A stretch of DNA of 64,000 bases from Pseudevernia furfuracea (Eukaryota > Ascomycota > Lecanoromycetes > Lecanorales > Parmeliaceae), in contig JAIUPT010000042.1 in assembly GCA_022315425.1 (NCBI GenBank), positions 1,860,001 to 1,924,000 of the forward strand, in the 5' to 3' direction. The notes beneath the pieces were generated by a model. The model was not told the origin of the DNA, searched no databases, and worked only from the letters and a program-made list of their open reading frames with translations. Shown here in pieces: positions 33,936-46,683 of this stretch (its first letter is position 1; each line of letters starts with the position of its first letter). Position numbers and translations under genes: made by a program.

Positions 33936-35458
33936 ATGGCTATGTCCCTTGTACATGAGCGACAACATCCATTACCTCCACCACCACCATTGAACCCCCC
34001 CCCATCTATGGACGTCGCAACTCTCGTCGGTAAAGACAACAACGGCCTTTCCTACACCGCTCCCTCGTCCGCTTCGACTGCAGTGCGCCCTAGCCTCAGC
34101 CTACCTCCACAAAATATGTCAGAACCCTCAGCTACAAGTACCATGGTCAATGGCCGGATATACAGGTACGTAAGATGGAATTGCATGAGAAAGAAAGGCT
34201 TCTGATCAAAGCTTCAGCTTGGATATTGTTCAACAACCTGTCCGGGCTCGCATGTGTGGATTTGGAGACAAGGTTAGTCGGGGCAATTGGAGTAGCAAGG
34301 TCTCAAATGTTGGGACCGAAGGCCTCAAAACCATTAAGCCTGCTATAGCTGAGACTCGGCGTTGTGCAGGACAGACGGCCTATCACACCACCGCCTTGTA
34401 TCCGACTTGTGGTCAAGGATGCTAATACCAAGAAGGAACTGGACATAAAGTCAGTGGTCTTTCATTCAATAATCCTTGAGTCTATTTAGAAGATGTTCAA
34501 GAAATATACTAGGATTAAGCTGAAGTTTCATCTCTCACAGTGACATCGATACCTCGTATTTCGTCCTCACCGTCGATCTCTGGTCGGCAGACGCCCAAAA
34601 GGAAGTGAATCTCGTCCGACACTCGGCAACATCGCCCTCCATATCAGCTGCAACATCCTCCTCATATCCCCCACCAGTCGATGACACACCCACTTATACT
34701 TCCAACACACTCCAGCAAGTTTCAATCCCATCAACATACAGCCAGCCTCCTCCACCTCCACCAGCCTCTGCCTACCAGCAGAGCTCGTCTCCATATCACC
34801 AACACCAATATTCTCAACAGGGTCAAAAATCGCAACCACCACCACCGCCGCCACCACCGCCACCCGGGCAGCAGCAGCAAGGTTACTACAATACGCCTAC
34901 AGCTACCCCGGTAACCCCAACAGGGTATCAGTCGCAGCTTCAGCAAAATCAAGGCCCCTTGCTATCCCCATCACAACTTAGCGCTCCTTCGTGTGATCCT
35001 CGTTCTCAGGCGAGTGGCATGTTCACTCGCAATCTCATCGGCAGCCTCTGCGTAAGCGCTTTCAAACTTACGAATCCAAATAATGAAATGGGGGTCTGGT
35101 TCATCTTGCAAGACCTTAGTGTGCGCACCGAGGGTTCTTTCCGGTATCTTCCCCTTTTCCTGACCTTCAAGTATTCTTACACGCACCAAAGCTTACCTTC
35201 CCTACCAGATTGAAAATGAACTTTGTTAACGTCGGCTCTCCCACTGCCGCTCAAACTCTCAATACCGCCTCCGCTCCCGTCCTTGCGTCGTGCTTCAGCG
35301 ATAAATTTGATGTCTATTCAGCCAAAAAGTTCCCGGGGGTTATTGAAAGCACGAATCTGAGCAAATGCTTCGCTACGCAGGGAATCAAGATTCCGATACG
35401 GAAAGATGGGATTAGAGGTAATGAGAGGAGACCTGGGGAGGGAGAGGATGATGAGTAA
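33936..35458 (+). CDS. velB: Velvet complex subunit B
   Basis: Five exons: 33936-34165, 34218-34272, 34370-34449, 34541-35143 and 35209-35458; 405 aa. The velvet domain is split as in other VelB proteins. Part 1 (about 76-145) has YSLDIVQQPVRARMCGFGDK joined to DRRPITPPPCIRLVVKD and NDIDTSYFVLTVDLWSAD. A Pro/Gln/Ser-rich insert covers about 150-280. Part 2 (about 282-375) has FTRNLIGSLCVSAFKL, WFILQDLSVRTEGSFR and KFPGVIESTNLSKCFATQGIKIPIRKDG. VelB forms complexes with VeA-LaeA and VosA. It couples light-dependent development, spore viability and secondary metabolism in the nucleus. Its 3' end faces the HR-PKS 929 bp away, but velB is normally a conserved, non-cluster gene, so the adjacency may be chance. 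Confidence 0.95.
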
Positions 35459-36387
35459 TGGGAATCGACGGGATGGGTATGACTGTTAAATGAGTGAAGA
35501 GGCATGCAGGAACGATTGGGGGGAAAAAAAAGAGGGCAAAAAAGAGGGTATTTATAAGAGACGAATCTGGTTCGGTTGTCATGGGAGTATTAACAATGGG
35601 ACGAGGGTCAAAATGGGTAATGAGCAGGCACTCTGTATTATAGACCTTTTTTCTGGAGAAGCATTAAAGAATAGGCGTCTGCATTAAATCACTATTCTTC
35701 ATTCTTTTAAAATTCTATTTGTACACAATGGAGAGAGGCCTTGACAACCAATACAACCACAAACTAGGAGGTCGGGAATCCACAAAGCGCTCAGTTTGGA
35801 CTGGACTAGAACTGCACACCTTCAACGGCCTAGGTATAGCGTAAGGGTTTTTGGGGTATGTTGATAGTGTCTGTCTGTCTATATGGGCTAAGCCTCACTC
35901 AGAGCTCACTCACTCACTCACTCACTCACTCACTCACTCACTCACTCATGATCAATGCTTTGATCAAAGTCTTTGAACGCCAGCTTGTTTCAAGATAAAC
36001 TCCGAGATTCCAGCGAGCTCCCCCAGCAGGATAGGATCGGATCGGAAAAACCAGTTTTTCCGTCTCACCACCAAGCCTCCGGCCTCCATGAGCATCAAAG
36101 AGTCTGACTCTCTGAGGACGGAGTATTGAGACTACTATTCTAGTTCTGCTTTCTGAGCGAACATTTCTTCATGTCACCCTTGGTCACCTTTACTCGTCAT
36201 CTACTATGCCACCGTCAAGGTCTCTCCTTCTTCCCCCGTGGGTCTCTATGTTCCTGTTAAACCATATCTTTGCACTGGTGCGTCCAGTATGAGATCCCGC
36301 CAAGACAAAAACTACGTATAAGAATTGCTGCATCAGAAAGATCAGATATACGATAGTATCAAAATGAATATCAAATCCTCCCTCTAT
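35459..36387. other. Convergent intergenic region velB / HR-PKS
   Basis: Holds the 3' ends of both genes and a CTCA microsatellite. An inverted GCCTCCGGCCTCC-type GC motif lies near 36074. No gene seen. Confidence 0.5.
35905..35948 (+). repeat. (CTCA)11 microsatellite
   Basis: Eleven perfect CTCA units between the convergent velB and PKS genes. Confidence 0.9.
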
Positions 36388-39300
36388 CTATTGCGCCGCC
36401 TCCACCTCCGTGAATACCGTGTTGCTTAAACTGCTAATCGTTACACTCTTGCCAAGCAGCTCCAAGAAAGGAATATCAACTTTGAAGGCCGAGAAGAACC
36501 AAGTCCGGAACTCGGCAGCAATCATGCTATCCATGCCATACGCCGCCAAAGGCTTGGCACGATCAACCTTGTCCAGCGGAACGAGCACAAGATTGCTGAA
36601 CCGCTTGACAACATGCTGCAGAATGGCTTCTTCCAGGGGCGTACCCTCCTCAAGGGCTTTAACAATCTCAGCCGGAAGATCATCGTCCTTGACTTTCATA
36701 CCCAGATCGCCATCTAAGGATCCCGCCAGTACCGAAGCCCGCGGGTCATTGAGTGTTGGACTTTCGCCCTCGAAACCCTTCTTGCGCAACTCCTTAAGGC
36801 CGAGCGGCTCTAGACCGGTGAGGATGTGACTCTGCGCAAAAGCATCGTAGGCGTGTGGGATTGCCGTTTGCGAAGATAGGGCCGCGTCAACGATCTGAAG
36901 AAGCTCGTCTTCGTTGATGGCTTGAATGCCCTTGCGGAGGAGCAGCGCTTCGATTTCTGGGTTCTCATGCAGATAACCGACCTCTGAGATCATACCGAGG
37001 CCAACGGAGATCGCTGGAAGGCCAAGGGAGTGACGGTAGCGTGCGAACATGTCAAGGAAGTAGTTGCCAGAGCAGTAGTTTGATTCTGTGGCCGTACCAA
37101 CAGATCCAGAGATTGAGCTCGTCATCAAGAAGAAATCCAAGTCCGAGTCTTTGCCTCTGATAGCATTGTGGAGATTCCATGTGCCGACGACCTTTGGATC
37201 GATCCCAGTGTGCCAGAAATGGTTTGACATCGTGGTGAACAGGGCCTCCTATTACTGTGTAAGCAGGTTGGCCTTGATCTCTGAGGAGAAAAGAAATGAC
37301 TCACGTTCAGGCCCATAGCCGCTTGAACGACACCTCCAATTGGACTGTTCGCCGTATCGACAGCCTTCTGGACGTCTGCCATACTACAGACGTCACCGCG
37401 AACCACCTTACAGTCGGCACCACTGCTCTCAAGGTCATCGATGAGACGTTCCGCGGGTGCTTTGTCTTTGCCAGATCTGCCGAGGAAGACGAATCTCCTC
37501 GCTCCTCGTGACATCATCCACTTGGATATGCTTCGACCGAGACCGCCCAAGCAGCCAATCATGACATACGTTTTATCCCGGTTGAAGTCGGTGTTGTACT
37601 TGTGCGGTTGCACTTTCAGTACGGAAGACATATTCTCTAAGTTGATAGCGACCTTCCCCATACGATTGCCTAACGAGAAATGGCGGTATGCTTTGGCGAC
37701 ATTAGAGATGTCAAACACTTCCAGCGGCTCAATTTTCCTGATCTTTTTGGCCCTGTATAAATCCAGAGTCTGGGCAAGTAGTTGGCTCCACAGCCGTTGA
37801 CTCGCAGGGTTCTCATGGTAGTAAAGAAGGCTCATATCGAATGCAGAGAACGTGACCGACTTAAGAAATTGCTCCATCTCGAGCTTGCCGGCATCTGTAA
37901 GGTCGCGTTTTCCAATCTCGATGAAGCGGCCGAACGCAGCACAACATCGCCAGCTGGCATGCAAGAGGTCTCCGACTAGCGAGTTGAGAACGACATCAAC
38001 TCCACGGCCGTTGGTGGCTTTCAAGATTGCGGGGAGGAAGGACGAATTGCGAGAGTTGAAAATATTAGCCGGGTTCAGGCCAAATGTTTTATGCAAGTAT
38101 TCCTTCTTGGCATCTGTCGACACTGTTGCAAAAATCTGTCGTTGATTAGCAAGGGATGAAAACCCCGATCGCAAGCACTAACCTCCGCGCCAGCCTGCTG
38201 GGCTATCTGAATTGCAGCAATACCGACACCTCCAGCCGCCGAATGAATGAGGATCGACTCTCCTAGGGTGATACGAGCCCGATGATGTAATGCATACAAG
38301 GCTGTTGCGTAAGCCACAGAGAGGGTAGACATGGTGTTGAAATCCTCATCGGGTTGCAGTTTCTGACAAGCCCACTCAGGGATGATCTCAGAAGTCTTGA
38401 AGTAGCTTGGCGCCATGACCACGACGCGGTCACCGGTCTGCACCGACTTCACTCCAGACCCAACTCGTTCAATCACACCAGCGTACTCCAAGGTAGAAGT
38501 ACCGTCTCTAGTATCGACCTTGCCAGCCAGTACGTAAAGATCTTTCGCATTCATGCCAACGGATTTCACTCCAACTTGAACATCGCCAGCCCTCAAAACC
38601 TCGGGGCTGGTGACTTGCTTGAAGTAGATTGTGTCAAATTGACCAACTCTGCCAATGGAAAGCTGAGCAGGCTTGGCTTCGGATAGTGGCATGTCCACTG
38701 TGTCATCCCCCTGCTTTTTCCTGAACGACTCATTAAGGCCATCATCAGGCACGAATCGACTGACATGGACCACGCCATCATTCTGGACGAATTCCAAGTC
38801 TTTGACACCCTCATTTGATTGTCTCAACACGGCAATGATATTATCCGCCGTCTTCTCTACCGATGCGCTGATGCTGTCGACGTCAAAAGTGATAAACGTG
38901 AGAGATGGCTGCTCTAGCACAAGAGCACGCGAAAGCCCCGAAACAAGGCCGAAGTCTGGCTGTCCGCCTTTAAGGAGATTGCCACAAGTGACCCACACAA
39001 GACGGGATGCATTATTCGTGATGACTTTGACGCGCTGCATCTCATCGTCACTCACTCCTGACAGAAGCGGCCTTTCAGATTCCAGGAGTGAGAAGACTGT
39101 GGTGCCTGGAGGAACTGTGGTGTTCGAGACCTCGTTGAATGATAGGCGTCTCACTTTCTGGTCGCCGAAGGCAGCCTTGAGCCGTCCGGTCAAAGTACGA
39201 CTCAGCTTGGTCAAACCTCGGTCGACTAAGACGACACCGCCTTGGGCCTCTAGCTTAGCCTCATTGATACCTTGTGCTAGTATGATGCAGCTATCGCCGT

Positions 39301-42300
39301 TGTGCAGGTTCGATTGCACAGCCGCAAAGCCATGATCAGCAAAGTGGAGCTCGCCAGTCGAAGGAGAGGTGGCGAGGAGGAGGCCACCGGCTGTCAAGGC
39401 CTGCTTCGCAACATGCATTTGAGCTAAGAGGCCGTCTGTACTGCCGGCAAATGGAAGGAGCACAAGATCGTATTCGCCGTGCTGGAGCGGCTGAATACTC
39501 TTCGGATTATCTGGCCTTCCCCTTTCAAAGTCCACACGAGCCCCCATCAGTACATCCTCTTCAGACAAAGACCCAATCGTGTAGGATGAGAATCTCTTGA
39601 ATGACGTATTGGCATGTAAGAGACCCAGCGCTGCTTGCGTGATCTCCGCGACATCATTTCCGATTTCTAAAATCCGAAGTCTTGGATTTTTATGGGATAG
39701 CAGACACAAAGCCCCACCAAGCTTCAAAAGACCCTCGTCGCTAATATCCGAGTGAGCTTCTGTGGCAAAGCCATCGAGGTACGCAGTGAATTGATCGGCT
39801 GGCATCAGTCCCAGTCCATATGCATCGGGCTTCCAGAGCACTCTCAACATAGGATGTCGTTTCTCTGCACTCATGGTCTGCGCCGCGGCGTCATAAGGCG
39901 CCAAGCGAACTTTCTTCAGCTGTGCCACGACCTCACCGTTCTGGTTGCCGAGCTGAGCGTTGATTTCTGCTGCACCAAAGCCAACGACATCAGCTTGGGA
40001 GACAATGTACCAAGAGCAATCTGCCGGCGACTCTGTCGTCTTGAATACTGCCGAATCAACCACCACGGGCACCTTAGCTCGGAGATCTCGCGTAACACCA
40101 GCGGATGTAGCAACGATAGCAGTCTGCAACATGGCGTCGATCGTGATTGGGTGAATGACATAAGGAGCAACATCATCAACTGGATCCTCCCAGCTCTGTA
40201 GCAGGGGCACTTTGGTTGTGCAGCAGCGAAGGTCCCTCTTGCGCGGGACTTGGAATTCCGTAATGGACTGGAATGCACGGCCGAAATTCAGTCCTTCCTT
40301 GATCAGCTTGTCATACCAGACTCTGGGTGCATTTGGCTCAAGCAGCTCGGTCGGGACCTCGAATTTGCGGGTGACACTTGGAGCGGAGTCGGAGTTTGTG
40401 AGATTTATAGAGCCTGTAGCGTGAGTAGTAGAAGATCCATCCTTGAAAGATATGATACGGAAGTCCCACCAGTCTCTGGAGTTCGACTCGGATGTGATTG
40501 GGGTGGGTCTCAGAGTGGTGAAGAGCTCGACTTCGGCGGTGGGCTCAGTGGAGAGAGAAAGCACTGTCAAGATATGGACATGCCTAAGTCTGAGTGTGGG
40601 CTTGTCCGCAACACTCTTCCCATTCGCTTGCATGACCGCTTCAATGGCCATGGCAACATAGCCTGCGCCAGGAAAGACAACAGTATCCTGAAGCTTGTGG
40701 TCTTGCATCCATGAGATGTCGGAGACCCGAAGGAGGTTTCTCCAGTTTGTCTCGACGCCATTACCCCCTGGTACCTGTGAGCCGAGCAGCTCATGGCGCT
40801 TGTATCGGCGTTGGCGAAATTCGAGACTTGAGCGCGGCTCGTTCCACAGTGTCCGTTGATAACTCCATTTGTATGGAGGTAGATCATGCAAGACCTCATG
40901 GCTAGGCTGTGCTTTCCCTTCGGGCGCTATGCCATTGACTTTGTCGAAGGAGACTTGATTGCCGTGGAGATAGAGACGACCGGCAAGATTTAGGACGCAG
41001 TCGACACTATCTTTGCCACGAATGATAGCGGACAAATACGGCATGCGCTCTTCACTGATTCCAAGCTTCGTTCGAATCTGCTTAATGGGCATCTCTAACG
41101 CTGAATGAGGACCCACCTCGATGAAGTGGAAATCGCCTTCTTGGCTCAATCGTTCCACTGCATTTGCCAGCAGGACAGGATTTTCCAGATTCGACCGCCA
41201 GTAAGCGGCGTCAACAGATGCATCGACCGGCTTGCCCGTCACAGAAGAAACCCATAGCACACCAGACGGGAATTTCAAAGATGGTTCTAGTGTCGAGAGA
41301 GCTTGTTCTAGCAAATCTTCATATTCTTGTCCAAGAGCCAGCATGTGGTGCGAGTGATATGCCCGCCCGCCGGTTTTCAACTTCCTTGCAAATATGCCTC
41401 GACCCTCCAGTATCGACAGCATTGTATCGATAGCAGAAGCGTCACCAGAGATCGTCACGCTCTCAGGCGAGTTGACGCATGCAACTCTGATGTTTTCGTC
41501 CAGTCTGGCCTTCTTTATCTCCACTTGTGCAGTCTCATGGTCAAGACCAGCTGCCATCATGGCACCGTCGGACTCATGCTTTCCGACGACGTAGCCTCGG
41601 TAATAAGCCGTGGTGATGGCTTCGGCAGAGGAAAGCAACCCTGCAGCAAATGCGGCAGCGATCTCTCCAGATGAGTGTCCGGCAACTGCAGAGGGCTGAA
41701 TATCCCATGAGTAAAGAAGCTGCACTAAAGCCACCTGGATCGCCGTGCACACTGGCTGCGATTGTGTGACATGGTGGATATTGCTCGTCTCTGGTGGCTC
41801 CCGAATGCTTTGTCTGAGCGTCCAGGATGGCGGGTGAGGGAGTGATTGCAGGACGGCGTCCATCTCGCTGATGGCATAACGGAAAATGGGGAACGCATCA
41901 ATCAAGTCCTTGCACATTTGAGGCCATTGTGCTCCTTGCCCTGTGAATATGAAGGCGTATTGGGATGGTGAGCTCGCTGGTGCATTGGGCAGAGTCCGAA
42001 GATTATCGACGGATAGAGCGTTGCGCAGGATAACGTTCTTTCCGATCAGAAATCCTCGTTCTGCGAAGTCGGAGCGACGATTACTCAGTGTGTATGCAAG
42101 GTCGGCTATGTCCATGTCGACCAGACGAGGACAATTGGCAAGGTCAGTGACGCGGGCATTGAGCGATTCCTTGTTTGTGGCCGAGAATGGCAAAAGATAA
42201 GACCTGCCATGCTCAATAGAGTCATCACTCAGGCCCTCCTTGACTTCTTGACGATGCTGCTGAGGGACATGGCCATCGGCGCTCTCGAGGATGGCATGTG

Positions 42301-43812
42301 CGTTAGCACCACCATATCCAAAAGAATTGATGCTCGCCCGGCGAACAGTAAATTTGCTCGGCCAATCTCTCAGCTTAGTGACGACGTCAATATTCCACTC
42401 CACAGTCTTGATCTTAGGGTTCACGTTCCTCACACCAAGCGTGGCTGGAATCTTGGCATGCTCAAGAGCAAGCACAGTCTTGACGACGCTCGAAATACCG
42501 CTTGCCGCCTCGCTATGTCCGAGATTCGACTTTACAGATCCAATAAGCAGAGCGTCTCGACCAGGATCGTTGAATACGCGAGACAAGGCCTCGACCTCGA
42601 TTGGGTCGCCCACTGGCGTGCCGGTGCCATGGCACTCAACATACGCAGTCTGTGAGAAGTCGAGACCAGCCTTGGCGTATGCTTTTCGAATGACCGCTTC
42701 TTGGCCAATAGCGCTGGGAAGTGTAATCCCGGGAGTCTTACCATTTGAGTTGATGGCAGTTCCCCTGATGACAGCACGAACAGGATCGTTATCACGGATA
42801 GCATCGCTCAGTCTCTTGATGTAGAGACTTCCAATGCCGTCAGCTCGGCCGTACCCGTCCGCTTCATCGGAGAAGGTATGGCATGTTGAGGTCTTGGAGA
42901 GGACGCCGGCTTTCATAGTGCCTAGATGCTGCTCAGGCGATTGTATCAAGTTTGCGCCTGCAACCACAGCGGCGTCGCACTCTCTGTTCTCTAGAGCCGT
43001 GCAAGCGACGTGCAAGCAGTAGAGCGAGGAAGAGCAGGCTGTGTCGATTACCAGACTGCATCACCATCAGCAAGAGAAGGTAGCAGCATTCGAATCCGCA
43101 ATTCAGACGCACCTAGGGCCCTGAAGATTGAAAGCATGACTAATGCGATTCCCCAAAATCGTCGTCCCCATCCCCGTAGCACTATACCGATGCAAATACT
43201 CCGAATCCCTCGTCTGCATTACCTGAAAATCGACGGTAAAATTACCGACATATGTCCCGGTGTTAGACCCAGAAACACTGCTCAGCGGCACACCAGCGCT
43301 CTCGAAGCTCTCGAAAACAACCTCCAAGAGCTTCCGCTGCTGCGGGTCCATGTAAGTGGCTTCCATGGGATTGATACCGAAGAATTCATTGTCGAAGGCT
43401 TTTTCGTCCTCTTGCAGGAAATAGCCTCCTTCGGTGTTCATGCTACCGGGGCGATCGCCACCCTTGGGGTGGTAGAATGCATCGATGTTGAAGCGTGAGG
43501 GGGGAATTCTGCATTGGCCGGAGCGTTCGTTCTCGAGGAGGTCCCAGAGTTTGGAAGGTTGGTCGACGCCGCCAGGGAGGCGGATGCCTTTTGCGGTAAG
43601 ATTGGATTAGTATTCTTCCTCGAAGAACAAATTGTGTAGTGCTGGTATTGTATGAGCGAGATGGGCAAGAGCTTACCGATTCCAACGATGGCGATGGGCT
43701 CTGCTGCAGCTTCTGGCGAGGGCGCGGACGTATCCGATTCCACATACTGGTAGGACTCGGCACGACTTGATGACTGTGGCGATGCAGGAGGGGAGATCTT
43801 GTGTGGTGCCAT
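36388..43812 (-). CDS. Highly reducing type I polyketide synthase
   Basis: Five exons: 43812-43677, 43587-43113, 43055-38183, 38135-37305 and 37248-36388; 2391 aa. Domain order KS-AT-DH-(vestigial MT)-ER-KR-ACP. KS: Cys211 in DTACSSS (the codon for Ser204 is split by intron 2), His346 in ECHGTGT, His384 in NLGH. AT: Ser665 in GHSSG. DH: His990 and Asp1177; the usual HxxxGxxxxP reads HKLQDTVVFP, so Gly is Asp. MT: the SAM loop at about 1333 reads LEIGND instead of LEIGxGxGG, so methylation is unlikely. ER: SAAGGVGIAA at about 1808-1818. KR: GCLGGLG at 2022-2028, Tyr2163 in NYCSGN. ACP: Ser2346 in GMDSM. There is no thioesterase or reductase at the C-terminus, so release depends on partner enzymes. 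It shares a 779-bp promoter region with the divergent SDR. An aldehyde or aromatic product after tailoring is inferred from the cluster. Confidence 0.95.
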
Positions 43813-44591
43813 GCGTCGTTCTGTAAGGACAGGCTTGTTGGTGGAGATGGTGCCTGGTGAGGAAGAAGGTGTCAGGTTTAAAGCAGTTGAGTTTGAAGTG
43901 TTGCTGCTGCTTGTTGCTGTCGTTGTTGTCTTTAGCGTTATTGTCCTCGTTGTTCTTGGTGATGCTGCGAGGGTAGGCTTGTGTTGCTACTTCAAAACCT
44001 GAGGGCTGAGACGTGTGGTGATGGTCGTAGGTATACCTGCTCTTTTCGGGATAGCCTCACTTCTTACTCTTTTAAGAAGCATAAGATTTCGGAAATATGA
44101 TGTCAATGCAAATGGACCTGACCCGACCAGGACTAGACAACTTCTGGCTACGAATACTCAATCGAGCTTGACCTTGCTCATTCGAATATGACGCGATGAT
44201 ATTGCCGTACAGAGGTCCGGAAGGCCGATTTCAATCTGCGATGTATCTCAAAGAGGTGTAGCGTACAAACACCCTCCGAAGGGTATCCTTCCCGCGTGGC
44301 TTTTACATTGGGTTAGAGCGTTAGAACGAACCTGAAAGAACAATACTGCTTCCCGAGGTTCGGAATTTTCTCTGGTTGAAAACGAGCCTCTCTCGGCCAT
44401 TTCACTTTCGAGACTAGTGCGCTCCTGACGAGGTTCATCACTGCATACTGCCACAGAGTAACATAGCAATTGCAGTTCATTTTTTTCAACAAGTGGGCGA
44501 GAAATAAGAGACCCCAAGAACATTGACGCCAATCCCCATCATTCCATAATCCGCCCTTCCGAACGCCCTTTGTTCACCCAAACCCAAGGGT
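43813..44591. promoter_or_regulatory. Divergent promoter, PKS / SDR1
   Basis: 779 bp between the PKS (-) and SDR1 (+) start codons. CCGGAAGG occurs at 44217-44224 and CTCCGAAGG just downstream (about 44274). The reverse complement CCTTCCGG also occurs in the P450/cupin promoter. I found no TCG(N5)CGA here. Confidence 0.45.
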
Positions 44592-45967
44592 ATGGAGTCT
44601 AGAAGATTTGCCCTCGTGACCGGGTGCGGCGAGGGAGGTATTGGTCATGGCTTAGTCCGTCAACTGCTGCAAAAAGGTCTGTAGTCTACTCGCAGCCGGT
44701 TATCTATCCACGACAGAATCTAAACTTTCAAATCGCTAAAAACAAACATCCCACAGGTTTTACAGTGATAGCCACTCTCCTCGCCTTCGAACCCTCTGAG
44801 CACCTCAACCAACCAAATATCAGAGTCGTCAGATGTGACGTCACAAGCGAAGAGCAGACGTTAGAACTCAAGGCGCAGATCCAGGATCTTTCCGGCGGAC
44901 GGCTTGACATTCTTGCCAATAATGCTGGGATATGTAAGTACGCGCCAGGTCCTTAAGAAATCCAATCTCTATTTACCTGGCGGATTGAGGATTTTGATGT
45001 TGATAAAAGGGTAGGCTACACAATGACAGCCGCAGACACCGACGTGCGGCAAGTGGAAAAGATGTTCGCCGTTAACGTGCTAGGCCCCATGCGCATGGTG
45101 CACCATTTCCACAAGATGCTGGTGAGAACGAAAGGCGTGGTTGTCAACATTGGATCTGTAGGGGGAATCGTGCCTTATGTCTATGGTGGTATGCTTCCCC
45201 TTCACCAGGCACATCCTCACATCTCGCGCCGTAGACCAAGGAGAACAACAGGCTGATCGGGAGCAAAAGCCAGCTACAACGCCAGCAAAGCAGCGCTGCA
45301 TCATTACGGAAACACCCTCCGTGCAGAAATGAAGCCCTTTGGCGTGAGAGTCGTTACGGTCATTTCAGGCGAGGTGGGCACAAATATTCTCAAGGGCGAC
45401 AAGAAGAATGGGCGGAAGCTTCCCGACGGTATGAGCGTTATCACCAGGCGACGAATTCCGTCTGCATTTTCTGTGCCAGAATATAATCGCTGAAATGTCC
45501 AATGCCGGGACAGATTCTATCTATCAACCCCTTTGCGCCAGCTTCGAGGAGCATATTTCCCGCACTCCCAGTACGTCGATCCAGGAACTCCCCTGCCCAT
45601 CTCCTCTGTACTCTCAGTGCTCGGGCGAGCCAACAATCTCCTCCGAGGTAGAAAGCGGCTAACTTAGTACACACCAACAGAAACAATCACACCCGATCAA
45701 TACGCCGTGGGCGTCGTCAATGAAATCCTGAAAAAGAACCCGGCAGCGTGGTTCTGGCACGGTCCCACTACTTTCACTGTCAGATGGTGCGATATGCTTC
45801 TACCGCGCACTTTCTGGGTGAGCCATATCTACTCCTCTTTTTGTTTGGTGTTATATGACAAGAAAAATGAACGCTGAAAGGCGTGTTTACAGGACGCGCT
45901 ATTTTGGAGGATGTTTGGCTTTGATGCGCTTAAGGCTAGTAAGATTGACGATGCCCGTGAGACTTGA
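44592..45967 (+). CDS. Short-chain dehydrogenase/reductase, Ayr1-like (cluster SDR1)
   Basis: Seven exons: 44592-44676, 44757-44933, 45015-45185, 45270-45428, 45514-45570, 45681-45817 and 45893-45967; 286 aa. Cofactor loop T10-G-C-G-E-G-G-I-G18. NNAG at 83-86, catalytic Ser135, and Y147-N-A-S-K151. The short loop and the long C-terminal part (WFWHGPTTFTVRWCDMLLPRTFW) fit the NADPH-dependent 1-acyldihydroxyacetone-phosphate reductase (Ayr1) group of SDRs. The gene is divergent from the PKS, so the two should be co-regulated. In known salicylaldehyde clusters such SDRs oxidise or reduce alcohol and ketone positions on the PKS-bound or released chain. Seven exons is intron-rich for this window, and the two smallest exons are the least certain. 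Confidence 0.85.
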
Positions 45968-46683
45968 TAGTCTTCTTGATTTTTTCCTATTTGTGAGTGT
46001 CCGAAGAGGGTCTCTAATTGGAACGAGTTCGCTTGTGTTAGATGTGTGAGGTGCGTACTGCCAATGTGGTCCGTATTAGGCAATAAAAATTTCCTTTTCC
46101 GATGTAAGCCACAAGCGGAAGATCCCTTTTTTTTTGTTTTTTTTTTGATGACTGGATGTGAGTCCACAAGATGAGATGCCAGAGACATGACATACCTTGA
46201 AAAGATGGTCCGTTTTGAGAGTTCCGACGCATGTGCTAGCCCGGGCCCGTCAGCAAAGAAAGGTAATGTCGGCCGTTGACCGAGTAGGATTCCGCAACAT
46301 GAAGCTAGGCCAGGAAGGATGAATTTGACACTATGCGCCAAAACGAGCGCCATCTGCTCAATCTGGTGCCCCTTCCTTTCCAACCTCATCTTCGGGAGAC
46401 TCGGAGAATCAAAGTATCCTGCCATCGGTCCAACGCCCTCCCGACCACCGACCACTTTTACCTGAAATAGATTTCCGCTACACCACCGGGTAATGCAGCT
46501 ATGTCTTACCCACTACTCTGCGCAGAGACTCCCCTTCCCCCAATTTCCGCACAAAGTGCCTCCATCTTAAGTTAGCTCGCACCGAACTGGACACCTAACA
46601 TGCCCTTATAAGCCCCCGAAAGCAATCCCCACCCCATCTCAAGCAGCCTCGAACCACCTCTGCCAAACCTGAACTGTTAACGA
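45968..46683. promoter_or_regulatory. SDR2 upstream region
   Basis: 716 bp between SDR1 stop and SDR2 start, with a T-rich run near 46127-46147 and a CT-rich leader ahead of the SDR2 ATG. No gene seen. Confidence 0.4.
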
